Positions 51,602 to 61,435 are shown, counted from the first letter of the stretch. The stretch is DNA of 64,000 nucleotides from Actinomadura latina NBRC 106108 (GCF_001552195.1 NZ_BCQS01000005.1:372001-436000), one strand, 5' to 3'. Program-made: numbers and translations. The notes: generated from the sequence alone by a model not told the origin.

Positions 51602-53713
51602 CTAACCGCGGTGGTGGTTTTCGCCGGGCCAGGTCTCCTCGGGCCAGGTGGGGACCTGTTCGGAGGCGTCCGGGTCGACGCCGGGGACGATCTGCTCGCA
51701 CCAGACGACCTTGCCGGCGGCGGTGCGGCGGGTGCCCCACCGGTGCGCGAGCTGGCTGACGACGAGGAGGCCGCGGCCGTTCTCGTCGTCGTCCTCGGCG
51801 CGGCGCAGGCGGGGCAGCGCGGCGGACCGGTCCAGTACCTCGCAGACGAGGGTGCGCTCCATGAGGAGGCGCAGCTCGATCGGGCCGGGAGCGTAGCGGA
51901 GCGCGTTGGTGATGAGCTCCGAGGCGAGGAGCTCGGTGGTGTAGTCGAGCTCCTCCAGGCCCCACTCCTCCAGCCGGGACCGGACGAGGCCGCGGGCGCG
52001 GCGGACGGCGGCCGGGTCGGCGGGCAGCGTCCAGGACGCGTACTGGTCCTCGGGGAGGCGGCGCAGCCGGGCGATGAGGACGGCGATGTCGTCGCGGTGC
52101 TGGTCGGCGTAGACGCCCGCGAGGGTCGCCTTGGCGAGGTCCTCCATGGGGCGGTCGACGGAGTCCGGGCCGAAGATCTTCTGCAGGCGGGCGAGGCCGT
52201 CGTCGATGTCGCGGCCCCGGTTCTCGACGAGGCCGTCGGTGTAGATGACGAAGAGGCTGCCGTCCTCGACGGTGAACTCGCGGCTCTCGATGGCGGCGCC
52301 GCCCGCGACGCCGAGCGGCGGGGCGGGCGGGACCTGCAGGTACTCGTTGTCGCCGGTCGGGCCGGCGAGCAGCGGCGGCAGGTGCCCGGCGGACGCGATC
52401 TCGATCGTGCCGGTGGTCGCGTCGTACACCGCGTACACGCAGGTGGCGAAGTGCGGCTCCTGCTCGCCGAGCTCGATCATCAGCTCGTGCATGACGTGCA
52501 GCGCGTCGGCGGGCGGCAGTTCCAGGTTCGCGAGCGTGTGCAGCGCGGTGCGCAGCCGGCCCATGGTGACGGCGGCGCGGACGCCGTGCCCGGCGACGTC
52601 CCCGACGATCAGCGCGACGCGGGCGCCGGGCAGCGCGATCGACTCGTACCAGTCGCCGCCGACCTCGACGAGCTTGCTGCCGGGCAGGTAGCGGTGCCGG
52701 ACCTCGACCGAGGACGGCGCCGACAGCCGCAGCGGCAGCAGGCTGCGCTGCAGCGCGAGGGCGGTGGAGCGCTCGCGGCTGAACTGGCGGGCGTTGTCGA
52801 TGACGATCGCGGCGCGGGCCGCGAACTCCATGCCGATCTCGACGTCGTAGGCGTCGAACTTGCGGAACCCGGGGACGCGGGTGCAGGCGATGAAGCCGAG
52901 CAGGGTGTCGCGCGCGATCATCGGCAGCAGCACCATCGACACGTCGGACAGCAGCTCGCCGGCCGGCCCGCGCCGCCACAGCCGGCCGATCTCGCTCGCC
53001 GCGTCCAGGGTGATGTGCGGCAGGTGGACGGGCCGGGCCGTCTCCATCACCTGGCGGTACGGGGTGCCCTCGGGGAACACGAGCACCTCGCCGACGGGGA
53101 ACGTGGACGTCCACGCCGGGTTGCCGTCGTCGGAGGTGACCGCGATGCGGCGCAGCACCGCCGAGCCGGACTCGCTGTGCACCTCGTCGGAGGCGACCAG
53201 GCTCTCCAGCACCAGCACGGACGCGGCGTTGCAGTAGTGCGGGACGACCACGTCGACGAGGCCGCGGGCGGACTGGTCGAGGTCGAGGGACGCGCCGAAC
53301 CGGGTGAGCTGGTCGTCCATCAGCGCGCGGCGCATGAGGGACGGGTCCTGGTAGCGCTCGCTGGGCGGCAGCTCCACCCGGACGAACAGCAGCGCGGCGG
53401 GCGCGGCGGACGCGTCGCCGCCGACCATCGGCTGCACGGTGACGAGGGCGTTGCCGGACCCGCCGTCGGCGCGCAGCACGGTCATCACGCCGTTGCGCTC
53501 CTGGTCGCCGACCTCCAGGAGGGCTTCGAGCTCGGCCTTGGCCTCGTCCCCCACCAGGTCGGTGGCGGGACGGCCGATCAGCTCCTCGGGCGCCCGGCCG
53601 AGGACCGACCGGGCGTTCGGCCCGCACTGGACGATCCGCCTGGCCCCGTCGATGCCCAGGACCAGGGTCCGGGACGCCGAATCGGTGGCGGGCGCATCGC
53701 CTCGCGGCGCCAT
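51602..53713 (-). CDS. PAS-GAF-SpoIIE phosphatase with C-terminal anti-sigma kinase-like domain
   Basis: This 703-aa multidomain regulator has a PAS domain (about 15-110), a GAF domain (about 150-320, ending 'FAARAAIVIDNARQFSRERS') and a SpoIIE/PP2C domain (about 340-560) with metal-binding 'VGGDWYES' and 'VGDVAGHGVRAA'. The C-terminal HATPase_c (RsbW/SpoIIAB type, about 580-690) has 'ASELITNALRYAPG' and 'RGLLVVSQLAHRWG'. Such proteins control sigma factors by dephosphorylating anti-anti-sigma factors in response to sensed signals. The partners are not adjacent. ATG 53713 follows AGGTGAG. Confidence 0.9.
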   Translation of the reverse strand: MAPRGDAPATDSASRTLVLGIDGARRIVQCGPNARSVLGRAPEELIGRPATDLVGDEAKAELEALLEVGDQERNGVMTVLRADGGSGNALVTVQPMVGGDASAAPAALLFVRVELPPSERYQDPSLMRRALMDDQLTRFGASLDLDQSARGLVDVVVPHYCNAASVLVLESLVASDEVHSESGSAVLRRIAVTSDDGNPAWTSTFPVGEVLVFPEGTPYRQVMETARPVHLPHITLDAASEIGRLWRRGPAGELLSDVSMVLLPMIARDTLLGFIACTRVPGFRKFDAYDVEIGMEFAARAAIVIDNARQFSRERSTALALQRSLLPLRLSAPSSVEVRHRYLPGSKLVEVGGDWYESIALPGARVALIVGDVAGHGVRAAVTMGRLRTALHTLANLELPPADALHVMHELMIELGEQEPHFATCVYAVYDATTGTIEIASAGHLPPLLAGPTGDNEYLQVPPAPPLGVAGGAAIESREFTVEDGSLFVIYTDGLVENRGRDIDDGLARLQKIFGPDSVDRPMEDLAKATLAGVYADQHRDDIAVLIARLRRLPEDQYASWTLPADPAAVRRARGLVRSRLEEWGLEELDYTTELLASELITNALRYAPGPIELRLLMERTLVCEVLDRSAALPRLRRAEDDDENGRGLLVVSQLAHRWGTRRTAAGKVVWCEQIVPGVDPDASEQVPTWPEETWPGENHHRG

Positions 53714-53850
53714 GACGGATCTCACCTGACGCGCTCCAGACAGCCGGTCGTCTTAGCACTACCCAGCGACAGTATGGGGCATGACACCGTCGCTCGGGGA
53801 GAAGATCACGCTTACCGTGCCGAAATCGCGTCGGTTCCGTCGCATGCGTG

Positions 53851-54441
53851 TCATCGCGCGGCGGAGCCGATGCCGCGCAGGAGGGTGTCGACGACGGCCT
53901 CGGCGTGGCCGTCCGGGAAGGACTCCTGCGGCCGCTTCGGGACGAACGAGCCGAGCAGCATCGACATCGCCACCTCGACGTCGAGGTCGGCGCGCAGCTC
54001 CCCGTTGTCCACCCCGCGCCGCAGCACCCGGCGGACGATGTCGCGGCGCGGCTCGATGATGTCGCGCTTGTAGCGGGCGTACAGCTCGGGGTGCTTCTCC
54101 GCGCTGCCGGCGACGTTCCAGAAGCACCGCGAGTAGCGGCGCTTGCGCTCGTCGGTCAGCGCCCGCGCCAGCTCGGCGAGGTCCTCCCGGACGGACCCGC
54201 CGGACGGCTCGGGCAGCGGCGCCTTGGCCGCGCCGAGCGCGTCCAGGATCAGGGCGTCCTTGCTGGGCCAGCGCCGGTAGATGGTCGTCTTGCCGACGCC
54301 GGCGCGGGCGGCGACCGCCTCGATGGACAGGCCCGCCACCCCCGGCTCCTCGGCGAGGAGGTCGAGGGTGGCCTCGATGATGGCCTTCTCGGCGCGTTCG
54401 CTGCGGGGCCGCCCGCCCTGCCGCCGCTCTGTCTCGGTCAT
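53851..54441 (-). CDS. TetR family transcriptional regulator
   Basis: The 196-aa protein has an N-terminal helix-turn-helix ('[27 protein letters not shown]', here cited by its core [11 protein letters not shown]) and a helical ligand domain of the TetR_C type ('[20 protein letters not shown]'). It follows the MFS gene by 15 nt on the same strand, so it is made from the exporter transcript and likely represses it. A candidate operator lies at 56025-56042. Confidence 0.88.
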   Translation of the reverse strand: MTETERRQGGRPRSERAEKAIIEATLDLLAEEPGVAGLSIEAVAARAGVGKTTIYRRWPSKDALILDALGAAKAPLPEPSGGSVREDLAELARALTDERKRRYSRCFWNVAGSAEKHPELYARYKRDIIEPRRDIVRRVLRRGVDNGELRADLDVEVAMSMLLGSFVPKRPQESFPDGHAEAVVDTLLRGIGSAAR

Positions 54442-54456
54442 GGCGCGTTCACGCTC

Positions 54457-56022
54457 TCACACCCCGGCCTTCTCCGGCCGCCGCGGCGCGTCGGTTCCGG
54501 CGGCGGGGGCGGCCGGCGCGCGTCCCGGCATCCACTTCAGGACGACCAGCGCGCCGAGGAAGGCGACGGCGGCGGCTGCGACCGACGCGGTGTGCATGGC
54601 GTTGACGAACGCCGCGTCGGCGTGCGCGGCGAGCCGGTCCCCGGCGCCGCCCAGCCGGGCCGCGACGGCGTGCGCGCCCTCGATGGAGTCCCCGGCGGCC
54701 GCCCGCGCGCCGGCGGGCAGCGCGGCGAGGTCGCCGTCCAGGTCGCGGCGGTAGACGGACGCGACGACGGAGCCGAGCACGGCCACGCCCATCGCGACGG
54801 CGACCTGCCGGGCGGTGTTGTTGATGGCCGAGCCGGCGCCCGCCTTCTCGCGCGGCAGCGCCGACATGACCGACTCGGTGGCGGGCGGCATGACGTTCGC
54901 CATCCCGGTGCCCTGCACGAAGAAGATCACCCCGAGGATCCACATCGGGGTGCCGGTCCCGACGAACTGGTAGCTCGCCAGCGCGGCGGCGACCAGCAGC
55001 AGGCCGGCGGTGCAGACCGCCTTGGCGCCGAAGCGGCGGACCATCTCGGCGCTGCGCGGCGCGAACGCCAGCTGCGCGACCGCGAACGGCAGCACCATCG
55101 CGCCGGACTGCAGCGGGGTCAGCCCGCGCACCGACTGCATGTAGAAGGTGGCGAAGAAGAACACGCCGCTCGCCGCGAAGAAGCACAGCGCGATGGACGC
55201 GACGGCGGCCGACATCCGCGGGTCCTTGAACAGCCGGACGTCGAAGGCCGGGGACGCGGAGCGGGCCTCGTGCGCGACGAACAGCGCGATGACGGCGACG
55301 CCCGCGAGGATCGGGCCGAGCACGGAGAGGGTCAGCCAGTTCCCCTTCTCACCGCCCTGGATGATCCCGTACGACAGGACGACGAGGCCGATGACCGACA
55401 GGACGACGCCGAGGGGGTCGAGCCGTCCGGGCGCCGGGTTGCGCGACTCGGGCACCAGGAACGCCATCAGCGTGATGCCGATCGCGATGACCGGCACGTT
55501 GACGAGGAAGACCGAGCCCCACCAGAAGTGGGCGAGCAGCAGGCCGCCGGTGAGGGGGCCGATCGCGACGGCGAGGCCGACCGCGCCGGCCCAGATGCCG
55601 ATGGCGCGGGCGCGCTCCTCCGGCTCGAAGACGTTGGTGATGATCGACAGCGTCTGCGGCATGACCGCGGCGCCGCCGAGGCCCATCAGGGCGCGGGCGT
55701 AGATGAGCTGCTCCGGGGACTGCGCGTACGCCGACAGCAGCGAGGCGAGCGCGAACACCGCCATGCCGCCGATCAGCACGCGCCTGCGCCCGATCCGGTC
55801 GCCGATCACGCCGAAGGTGAACAGCAGGCCGGCGAAGACCAGCGTGTAGGAGTTGATCGACCATTCGAGCTGGCTCTGCGTGGCGCCGAGCCCCTTCTCC
55901 GGGTCGGCGATGGTCTTGAGCGCGACGTTGAGGATGGTGTTGTCGAGCACCACCACCAGCAGGCTCAGGGTCAGCACGCCGAGGATGTACCACCGGCGCC
56001 GCTGGATCGTCTGGGGGTCCAT
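54457..56022 (-). CDS. MFS multidrug transporter, DHA2 (EmrB/QacA) family
   Basis: The 521-aa protein has 14 predicted helices. The start '[28 protein letters not shown]' contains the DHA2 motif D1 ([10 protein letters not shown]). Motif A '[16 protein letters not shown]' and motif C region '[10 protein letters not shown]' follow. It exports cationic or amphipathic compounds using the proton gradient. It starts at ATG 56022 with no clear ribosome site; a palindrome lies just upstream. The co-transcribed TetR gene suggests ligand-induced expression. Confidence 0.9.
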   Translation of the reverse strand: MDPQTIQRRRWYILGVLTLSLLVVVLDNTILNVALKTIADPEKGLGATQSQLEWSINSYTLVFAGLLFTFGVIGDRIGRRRVLIGGMAVFALASLLSAYAQSPEQLIYARALMGLGGAAVMPQTLSIITNVFEPEERARAIGIWAGAVGLAVAIGPLTGGLLLAHFWWGSVFLVNVPVIAIGITLMAFLVPESRNPAPGRLDPLGVVLSVIGLVVLSYGIIQGGEKGNWLTLSVLGPILAGVAVIALFVAHEARSASPAFDVRLFKDPRMSAAVASIALCFFAASGVFFFATFYMQSVRGLTPLQSGAMVLPFAVAQLAFAPRSAEMVRRFGAKAVCTAGLLLVAAALASYQFVGTGTPMWILGVIFFVQGTGMANVMPPATESVMSALPREKAGAGSAINNTARQVAVAMGVAVLGSVVASVYRRDLDGDLAALPAGARAAAGDSIEGAHAVAARLGGAGDRLAAHADAAFVNAMHTASVAAAAVAFLGALVVLKWMPGRAPAAPAAGTDAPRRPEKAGV

Positions 56023-56024
56023 GC

Positions 56025-56042
56025 CGATACGCAACGGTATCG
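56025..56042. promoter_or_regulatory. Candidate TetR operator
   Basis: Half-sites CGATAC / GTATCG with a 6-bp spacer lie 3 bp upstream of the MFS start. The 18-bp size fits TetR dimers. Confidence 0.5.
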
Positions 56043-56169
56043 TTTCGGAACTTGTTCCCGGCGGGGCGGGATTCGGGAATCGCCGGGGGTACCCGAATCG
56101 TTTTCGAAGTGGCACGATCGGTTCTGTCTGGGTACGCCACCGTGGCGCCTCAAGACCGGAGGTTCTCGC

Positions 56170-57021
56170 ATGTCTTCTTCTGTCGCACCCCCAGCACAGC
56201 CGACCGCGCTCTACGGCGGTACGGGCGGGCGCAGGGTGACCGTACGCGACATCGCCGCCGCCAAGGAGCGGCACGAGAAGTGGCCGATGCTCACCGCGTA
56301 CGACGCGCTCACCGCGCGGATCTTCGACGAGGCCGGGATCCCCGTGCTGCTCGTCGGCGACTCCGCCGCGATGGTCGTCTACGGCTACGACTCCACCATC
56401 CCCGTCACCGTGGACGACCTGATCCCGCTGACCGCGGCCGTCGTCCGCGGCTCCAAGCGCGCCATGGTCGTCGCCGACCTGCCGTTCGGCTCCTACCAGA
56501 CGGGCGTCCCGGAGGCGCTGACGGCCGCCACCCGGTTCCTCAAGGAGACCGGCGCGCACGCGGTCAAGCTGGAGGGCGGCCGCCGGGTCCTCCCGCAGGT
56601 CGAGGCGATGGTCGCCGCCGGCATCCCGGTCATGGCGCACCTCGGCCTCACCCCGCAGTCGGTGAACGTCTTCGGCGGCTACCGGGTGCAGGGCCGCGGC
56701 CAGGACGGCGACGAGCTGATGGCGGACGCGAAGGCACTGGAGGCCGCCGGCGCGTTCTCCGTCGTCCTCGAATGCGTCCCCGAGGACCTCGCCGCCCGCG
56801 TCACCTCGTCGCTGTCCATCCCGACGATCGGCATCGGCGGCGGCAACCAGACCGACGCGCAGGTCCTCGTCTGGCAGGACATGGCGGGCCTCACGCCGCA
56901 CACCGCGAAGTTCGTCAAGAAGTTCGCCGACATGAACACCCTCCTCGGCGACGCCGCGCGCAGCTACGCCGAAGAGGTCGTCAGCGGCGCCTACCCCGCG
57001 CCCGAGCACTCCTACCGCTGA
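56170..57021 (+). CDS. panB: 3-methyl-2-oxobutanoate hydroxymethyltransferase
   Basis: The 283-aa enzyme transfers a hydroxymethyl group from methylene-THF to 2-oxoisovalerate in pantothenate synthesis. It has the TIM-barrel signatures '[17 protein letters not shown]', '[16 protein letters not shown]' (Mg-binding Asp), '[10 protein letters not shown]', 'KLEGG', '[11 protein letters not shown]' and 'IGIGGG'. It starts at ATG 56170 behind GGAGGTT. No panC or panD is near. Position after the glnE/glnA2 block and the exported hydrolase matches Rv2225 in mycobacteria. Confidence 0.95.
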   Translation: MSSSVAPPAQPTALYGGTGGRRVTVRDIAAAKERHEKWPMLTAYDALTARIFDEAGIPVLLVGDSAAMVVYGYDSTIPVTVDDLIPLTAAVVRGSKRAMVVADLPFGSYQTGVPEALTAATRFLKETGAHAVKLEGGRRVLPQVEAMVAAGIPVMAHLGLTPQSVNVFGGYRVQGRGQDGDELMADAKALEAAGAFSVVLECVPEDLAARVTSSLSIPTIGIGGGNQTDAQVLVWQDMAGLTPHTAKFVKKFADMNTLLGDAARSYAEEVVSGAYPAPEHSYR

Positions 57022-57025
57022 GCCG

Positions 57026-57081
57026 CCGCACGAGGGCCCGGACGCGCTCCGCTCGCGGGGCGCGTCCGGGCCCTCGTGCGG
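57026..57081. terminator. 21-bp perfect hairpin after panB
   Basis: Arms 57026-57046 and 57061-57081 pair over all 21 bases around a 14-nt loop. It lies between convergent genes; no U-tract is seen. Confidence 0.85.
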
Positions 57082-57100
57082 AGCGCGGCCGGGCCCTGCG

Positions 57101-58183
57101 TCATCGCCCGGACGGGCCGGAGGCGCCGTCCTCCTCCTCGGCCGAGCCGCGCCGGCGCGGCGAGGAGCGGGCCACGATCAGGCGGTCGCGGGGTTCGAGG
57201 GTCGTGCACTCGGGGTGGTCGAACGGCAGCGTCCGGCCGTCCCGGACGACCGCGAGCGCCGGCTCGCGCACCGCGCCGAGCGACCCGCCGACCTCGTCGG
57301 GGCGCACCTCCCGCGACACCAGGTCGAGGCCGCTGCCCTGGTCCAGGAGGTCCTCCATGACCTCGCTGACGGCCGGCTGGCTGGTGGACATCCCGAGCAG
57401 CCGCCCCGCCGCCTCCGACGAGGTCACCACGTGGTCGGCGCCCGACTGCCGCAGCAGCGGGACGTTCTCCGACTCGCGCACCGACGCCTGGATGCCGGCG
57501 TGCGGGTTCAGCTGCCGCGCGGTGAGGGTGATCAGCACCGCGGTGTCGTCGCGGGCGCTCGCCACCACGATCTCGCGGGCCCGCTGCACCGCCGCCTGCT
57601 TCAGCACCGAGCTGCGCGTCGCGTCCCCGACGATGCTCACGAACCCGGCCTCCGCCGCCTCGGCCACCACGCGCGGGTCCGGGTCCACGACGACGATCGA
57701 CGCGCGGTCGACGCCGGTGCTCAGCAGGGTCTTGATGGCGCTGCGGCCCTTCGTGCCGTAGCCGGCCACCACGATGTGGTCGTGCACGCGTGCCCTCCAG
57801 CGAGACTTGCGCCAGTCCTCGCGGGTTCGCTCCGCCAGGACCTCCAGGGTCGTGCCCACGAGGACGATCAGGAACAGCACCCGCACGGGCGTGATGAAGA
57901 CGATGTTGACGAACCTGGCCGCGTCCCCCACCGGCGTGATGTCGCCATAGCCGGTGGTGGAGACGGTCACGGTCGCGTAGTAGAAGGCGTCCAGCAGCGA
58001 CAGCTTCCCGTCGCCGGTGTCGCGGTAGCCGTCGCGGTCGAGGTAGACGGCGGCCACCACGGCGAACAGCAGCAGCAGGGCGACTCCGACCCGCTTGGCC
58101 ACCGCGCGCAGCGGCCCCGCCTCGGACGAGGGCAGCAGGACGAGCGGACGCCGCACCGCCTCGGGATCGTTCAGACTCGGCAC
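57101..58183 (-). CDS. Two-TM potassium channel with RCK/TrkA-N domain
   Basis: The 360-aa protein has one helix ('VALLLLFAVVAAVYL'), a pore loop with selectivity filter 'TTGYGD' near residue 78, and a second helix. A cytosolic RCK domain follows with NAD-type Rossmann motif 'HIVVAGYGTKGRSAI' and a C-terminal TrkA-C-like part. It resembles MthK-type ligand-gated K+ channels. It starts at GTG 58183, 6 nt after a TAGGCT box that lies 7 nt past the npdG stop codon, so it can be transcribed apart from npdG. Confidence 0.9.
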   Translation of the reverse strand: MPSLNDPEAVRRPLVLLPSSEAGPLRAVAKRVGVALLLLFAVVAAVYLDRDGYRDTGDGKLSLLDAFYYATVTVSTTGYGDITPVGDAARFVNIVFITPVRVLFLIVLVGTTLEVLAERTREDWRKSRWRARVHDHIVVAGYGTKGRSAIKTLLSTGVDRASIVVVDPDPRVVAEAAEAGFVSIVGDATRSSVLKQAAVQRAREIVVASARDDTAVLITLTARQLNPHAGIQASVRESENVPLLRQSGADHVVTSSEAAGRLLGMSTSQPAVSEVMEDLLDQGSGLDLVSREVRPDEVGGSLGAVREPALAVVRDGRTLPFDHPECTTLEPRDRLIVARSSPRRRGSAEEEDGASGPSGR

Positions 58184-58189
58184 CGCCCG

Positions 58190-58195
58190 AGCCTA
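58190..58195 (-). promoter_or_regulatory. -10 box TAGGCT (minus strand), predicted leaderless start
   Basis: TAGGCT lies 6 nt before the channel gene GTG. Confidence 0.5.
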
Positions 58196-58199
58196 ACGA

Positions 58200-58895
58200 T
58201 CAGACATCGGTGATGCGCAGTCCCGCGTGGGCCTTGTAGCGGCGGTTCATGGAGATGAGGTTCGCGGTGAACGCCTCGATCTGGTGGGCGTTGTGCAGCC
58301 GGCCGCCGTAGACGCCGCGCATGCCGGGGATGCGGCCGGCGAGGGCCTGGACGAGGTCGGTTGCCTCGCGGTCGTTGCCGAGGACGAGGACGTCCAGCTC
58401 CATCTCGTCCACGCCGGGGTCGAGCAGCAGCTTGGCGGAGACGTGGTGGAAGGCGGCGACGACGCGGCTGTCCGGCAGGACGGCGGCGGCCTGCTCGGCG
58501 GCGCTGCCCTCCTCGACGGGCAGCGCGAACGCGCCCTTGCCCTTCTCGAAGCCGAGCGGGTTCACGCAGTCCACGACGATCTTGCCCGCCAGCTCGGCGC
58601 GCAGCGACTCCAGCGTGGCCTTGTGGCCCTCCCACGGGACCGCGACGACCACCACGTCGGATCCCCCGGCGGCGACCGGGTTCTCCGCGCCGGAGACCGG
58701 CAGGCCGGCACCGAGCTCGTCGGCGGCGGCCTGGGCGCGCTCGGCCTTGCGCGACCCGATCGTCACCCGGTGCCCGGCCAGCGCGAACCGCCGCGCGAGC
58801 CCCTTGCCCTGGTCGCCGGTGCCGCCGAGGATGCCGATCGACAGGCCGCTCGCGTCGGGAAGGTCGTAGGGCGTCTTCTGCTGCTGCTCAGTCAT
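58200..58895 (-). CDS. npdG: F420-dependent NADP oxidoreductase (NADPH:F420)
   Basis: This 231-aa Rossmann protein has the NADP motif 'GILGGTGDQGKGLARR', 'TIGSRKAERAQAAADELG' and a C-terminal part with 'HHVSAKLLLDP' and 'GNDREATDLV'. This matches the F420:NADPH oxidoreductase family (Fno/NpdG). It exchanges hydride between NADPH and coenzyme F420, a cofactor typical of actinomycetes, which supports the taxonomic call. It is divergent from the next hypothetical gene; ATG 58895. Confidence 0.88.
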   Translation of the reverse strand: MTEQQQKTPYDLPDASGLSIGILGGTGDQGKGLARRFALAGHRVTIGSRKAERAQAAADELGAGLPVSGAENPVAAGGSDVVVVAVPWEGHKATLESLRAELAGKIVVDCVNPLGFEKGKGAFALPVEEGSAAEQAAAVLPDSRVVAAFHHVSAKLLLDPGVDEMELDVLVLGNDREATDLVQALAGRIPGMRGVYGGRLHNAHQIEAFTANLISMNRRYKAHAGLRITDV

Positions 58896-58987
58896 GGCGC
58901 CGAGTCTGCCAAACCCCCGTCCGGAGGCTTCGGCCCGGGCTCCCGCATCACCGGAAACCGCCTGATCAGGGCGCGCGGTGCGGCACC

Positions 58988-59584
58988 ATGGTGCCCGTGG
59001 ACGCCGAGCAGATCACCATGTTGCGCGAGGTCCTGTCGAGGACGGGCTGGCTGGAGCGGACCCGGGAGTTCGGCCGCGCGCTGCGCGTCACGTCCCGGAC
59101 GCCGGGCGGGCTGCTGCTGGTCGGCACGCCCGGGGACGACCCGTGGCACCTCGCGGCGCACCTGGACGACGAGAGCCGGCTCGGCGACGCCCCCGGCCTC
59201 GCGCCGACGCTGGTGCGCTGGACGCCGCCCGCGGGCGCCCCCGCGCACCTGAGCGTCGGCCTGGAGCGGCTGGAGGCGGCGCGGCGCGGCGAGACGCTGT
59301 TCGTCGTCGCCGCGGAGGACGCGCCCGTCCCGCTGCTGGAACGGGTGGACGACGCGCGCCGCACGGGTGCGACCGTCCTCGCGCTGGAGGGCGGCGACCG
59401 CGAGCTGCGCGGCCTCGCCCACGAGGCGCTGACCGTCCCGCCGGGTGAGGCGCTCATGTCGTTCGACGGCGCGCAGCACCTCGTCAGCGCGGCGGCCGGG
59501 CAGGAGCCCGCGCGGGCACCGCGCGGCCTCCGGCACCGCCTCGCCCGACTCCTCGACGCCGTATCGGGACCGGTCGTCGACTGA
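58988..59584 (+). CDS. Conserved actinobacterial protein of unknown function
   Basis: A 198-aa soluble protein starts at ATG 58988 (GTG 58991 or 58997 also in frame). It opens '[22 protein letters not shown]', has '[25 protein letters not shown]', a central '[18 protein letters not shown]' and a C-terminal Pro/Arg-rich tail. The pattern of alternating short beta strands and helices suggests a compact alpha/beta domain. I recognise it only as a recurrent actinomycete protein. It converges on the next small gene with 5 bp between stops. Confidence 0.65.
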   Translation: MVPVDAEQITMLREVLSRTGWLERTREFGRALRVTSRTPGGLLLVGTPGDDPWHLAAHLDDESRLGDAPGLAPTLVRWTPPAGAPAHLSVGLERLEAARRGETLFVVAAEDAPVPLLERVDDARRTGATVLALEGGDRELRGLAHEALTVPPGEALMSFDGAQHLVSAAAGQEPARAPRGLRHRLARLLDAVSGPVVD

Positions 59585-59589
59585 CGGGC

Positions 59590-59766
59590 TCAGTCCTCGT
59601 TCTGCTTGCGCCAGGCCTCGTTGCGTTCACGGGCGAGGGCGAGGGCGTTCGCGGCCTCGTCCTCGGACGCGTACGGGCCCATCCGGTCCTTGCCGGGGCA
59701 GCCGGGCCCGCGCTCGGCCTTCATGTGCTTCAAGCAGAACCACCAGTCACCATCGTCACCGGCCAT
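59590..59766 (-). CDS. Small tryptophan-rich actinobacterial protein
   Basis: The 58-aa protein starts at ATG 59766 behind GAGGAG. It begins '[18 protein letters not shown]' and has '[23 protein letters not shown]' followed by a charged helix. Two Cys and a His in the first 25 residues (FCLKH, GC) might bind a metal, but the pattern is not a classical zinc motif. Similar short proteins are common beside map in actinomycetes; the function is unknown. Confidence 0.7.
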   Translation of the reverse strand: MAGDDGDWWFCLKHMKAERGPGCPGKDRMGPYASEDEAANALALARERNEAWRKQNED

Positions 59767-59820
59767 GGGCACTCCTCTCGATCACGCTCGCACGGGATTC
59801 GTTGCCCCGATACCGCTTAC

Positions 59821-59826
59821 TACACT
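59821..59826 (+). promoter_or_regulatory. -10 box TACACT, predicted leaderless start
   Basis: TACACT lies 8 nt before ATG 59835. Confidence 0.45.
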
Positions 59827-59834
59827 GCATCACT

Positions 59835-60686
59835 ATGACGACCCAGCTGCTCCGGCCCGGACACGTTTCACCGATGCGCAAGGTTCCGTCGAGCATCCCG
59901 CGCCCGGAGTACGTGGGGAAGAAGCGGCCGAGGACCGGCGAGCCCGACGTCAAGACGCCCGAGATCATCGAGAAGATGCGGGTGGCCGGGAAGATCGCCG
60001 CGCAGGCGCTCCAGGAGGTGGGCCGGCACGTCCGCCCGGGGATCACCACCGACGAGCTGGACAAAGTCGGGCACGAGTTCATGCTCGACCACGGCGCCTA
60101 CCCGTCCACGCTCGGGTACCGGGGTTTCCCGAAGTCGCTGTGCACCTCGATCAACGAGGTCATCTGCCACGGCATCCCGGACGACACGGTCCTGCGCGAC
60201 GGCGACATCGTCAACGTCGACATCACCGCCTACATCGACGGCGTGCACGGCGACACCGACGCTACGTTCCTGTGCGGCGACGTGGACGAGGAGTCGCGGC
60301 TGCTGGTGGAGCGCACCCGTGAGGCGACCATGCGCGGCATCCGCGCGGCCAAGCCGGGACGCGCGCTGAACGTGATCGGGCGGGTCATCGAGTCGTACGC
60401 CAAGCGGTTCGGGTACGGGGTCGTCCGCGACTTCACCGGGCACGGGATCGGCACGACGTTCCACTCCGGGCTGGTCGTCCCGCACTACGACGACCCGCAC
60501 GCCACGACGATCATCGAGCCGGGGATGACGTTCACGGTCGAGCCGATGCTGACGCTCGGCACCCACGAGTACGACATGTGGCCGGACGGCTGGACGGTCG
60601 TCACCAAGGACCGCAGGCGCACGGCGCAGTTCGAGCACACGCTGCTGGTGACCGAGGACGGCCACGAAATCCTCACCCTGCCGTGA
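59835..60686 (+). CDS. map: Type I methionine aminopeptidase
   Basis: The 283-aa enzyme removes initiator Met from new proteins. Its pita-bread fold ligands are visible: Asp in '[20 protein letters not shown]' (two Asp), His in '[11 protein letters not shown]', Glu in '[10 protein letters not shown]' and Glu in '[12 protein letters not shown]'. The N-terminal extension has '[15 protein letters not shown]', a Pro-rich linker like that of mycobacterial MetAP1c, proposed to contact the ribosome. It starts at ATG 59835. Confidence 0.95.
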   Translation: MTTQLLRPGHVSPMRKVPSSIPRPEYVGKKRPRTGEPDVKTPEIIEKMRVAGKIAAQALQEVGRHVRPGITTDELDKVGHEFMLDHGAYPSTLGYRGFPKSLCTSINEVICHGIPDDTVLRDGDIVNVDITAYIDGVHGDTDATFLCGDVDEESRLLVERTREATMRGIRAAKPGRALNVIGRVIESYAKRFGYGVVRDFTGHGIGTTFHSGLVVPHYDDPHATTIIEPGMTFTVEPMLTLGTHEYDMWPDGWTVVTKDRRRTAQFEHTLLVTEDGHEILTLP

Positions 60687-60745
60687 CACTCCTGTTGATC
60701 TAGAGTCCGATTCGCCCCTCCAGCCGGCCGGGAGACCGTGTAAGG

Positions 60746-61435
60746 ATGAACGCCCCAGCGCCGTACGAGCCGCGGGTTCCGTCCGACAGCATGCCGCCGG
60801 GGCGGGCCGCGCTGAGCGTGACGTGGGCCGCGCTGCCGATCCTGTCCCTCGGCCTGGCCACGCCGTTCACGTTCGCGGCGGCGGCGCTGTGGCGGCGCAG
60901 CCTGCACCTGATGGTCTCCACGGCCGCGTACCTCGGGCTGTTCGCGCTCTGGATGTTCCTGTTGCCGGACATCAGCAAAGAGGGCGGCACCGAGCGCACG
61001 GTGGGCGTCCTGGTGTTCGTCCTCGCGGTGGTGGGCTGCGGGCACGCGTTCCTGATCCGGCGCCGGGTGTTCGACCCGCACGGGCTGTCGGCGGTCGACA
61101 ACGAGGCCGTGGTGGAGCGGGTCAAGCGGCGGCGGCTGCTGCGGGAGAAGGCGCGGGAGCTGGCCGCGGCCGACCCTGGCCTCGCCAAGGAGCTGCGGAT
61201 CGGGCGCCCCGACCTGCCGCGCCAGTACAACGACGGCGGGCTCGTCGACGTCAACCACGCCCCGGCGGAGGCGCTGACCCTGCTGCCCGGCATCACCGCC
61301 GAGCTGGCGGAGAAGATCGAGCGGGTGCGGGCGGAGGCGGGCGGGTTCATGTCCGCCGAGGAGCTGTCCGCCGTCGCGGGACTGCCGCCGTCCCTGACGA
61401 ACGACGTCGCCGACTACGCCGTCTTCATACGCTGA
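60746..61435 (+). CDS. Membrane protein with helix-hairpin-helix domain
   Basis: The 229-aa protein has three hydrophobic segments (about residues 26-44, 55-73 and 90-106), a basic stretch 'ERVKRRRLLREKARELA' and a C-terminal ComEA-type helix-hairpin-helix ('VDVNHAPAEALTLLPGITAELAEKI', cited by VNHAPAEALTLLPG). HhH domains bind DNA without sequence preference, so this may be a membrane-anchored DNA-binding factor, possibly related to competence-like uptake or nucleoid tethering. It lies 20 nt upstream of the LigD-PE gene, another DNA-related protein. Confidence 0.8.
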   Translation: MNAPAPYEPRVPSDSMPPGRAALSVTWAALPILSLGLATPFTFAAAALWRRSLHLMVSTAAYLGLFALWMFLLPDISKEGGTERTVGVLVFVLAVVGCGHAFLIRRRVFDPHGLSAVDNEAVVERVKRRRLLREKARELAAADPGLAKELRIGRPDLPRQYNDGGLVDVNHAPAEALTLLPGITAELAEKIERVRAEAGGFMSAEELSAVAGLPPSLTNDVADYAVFIR

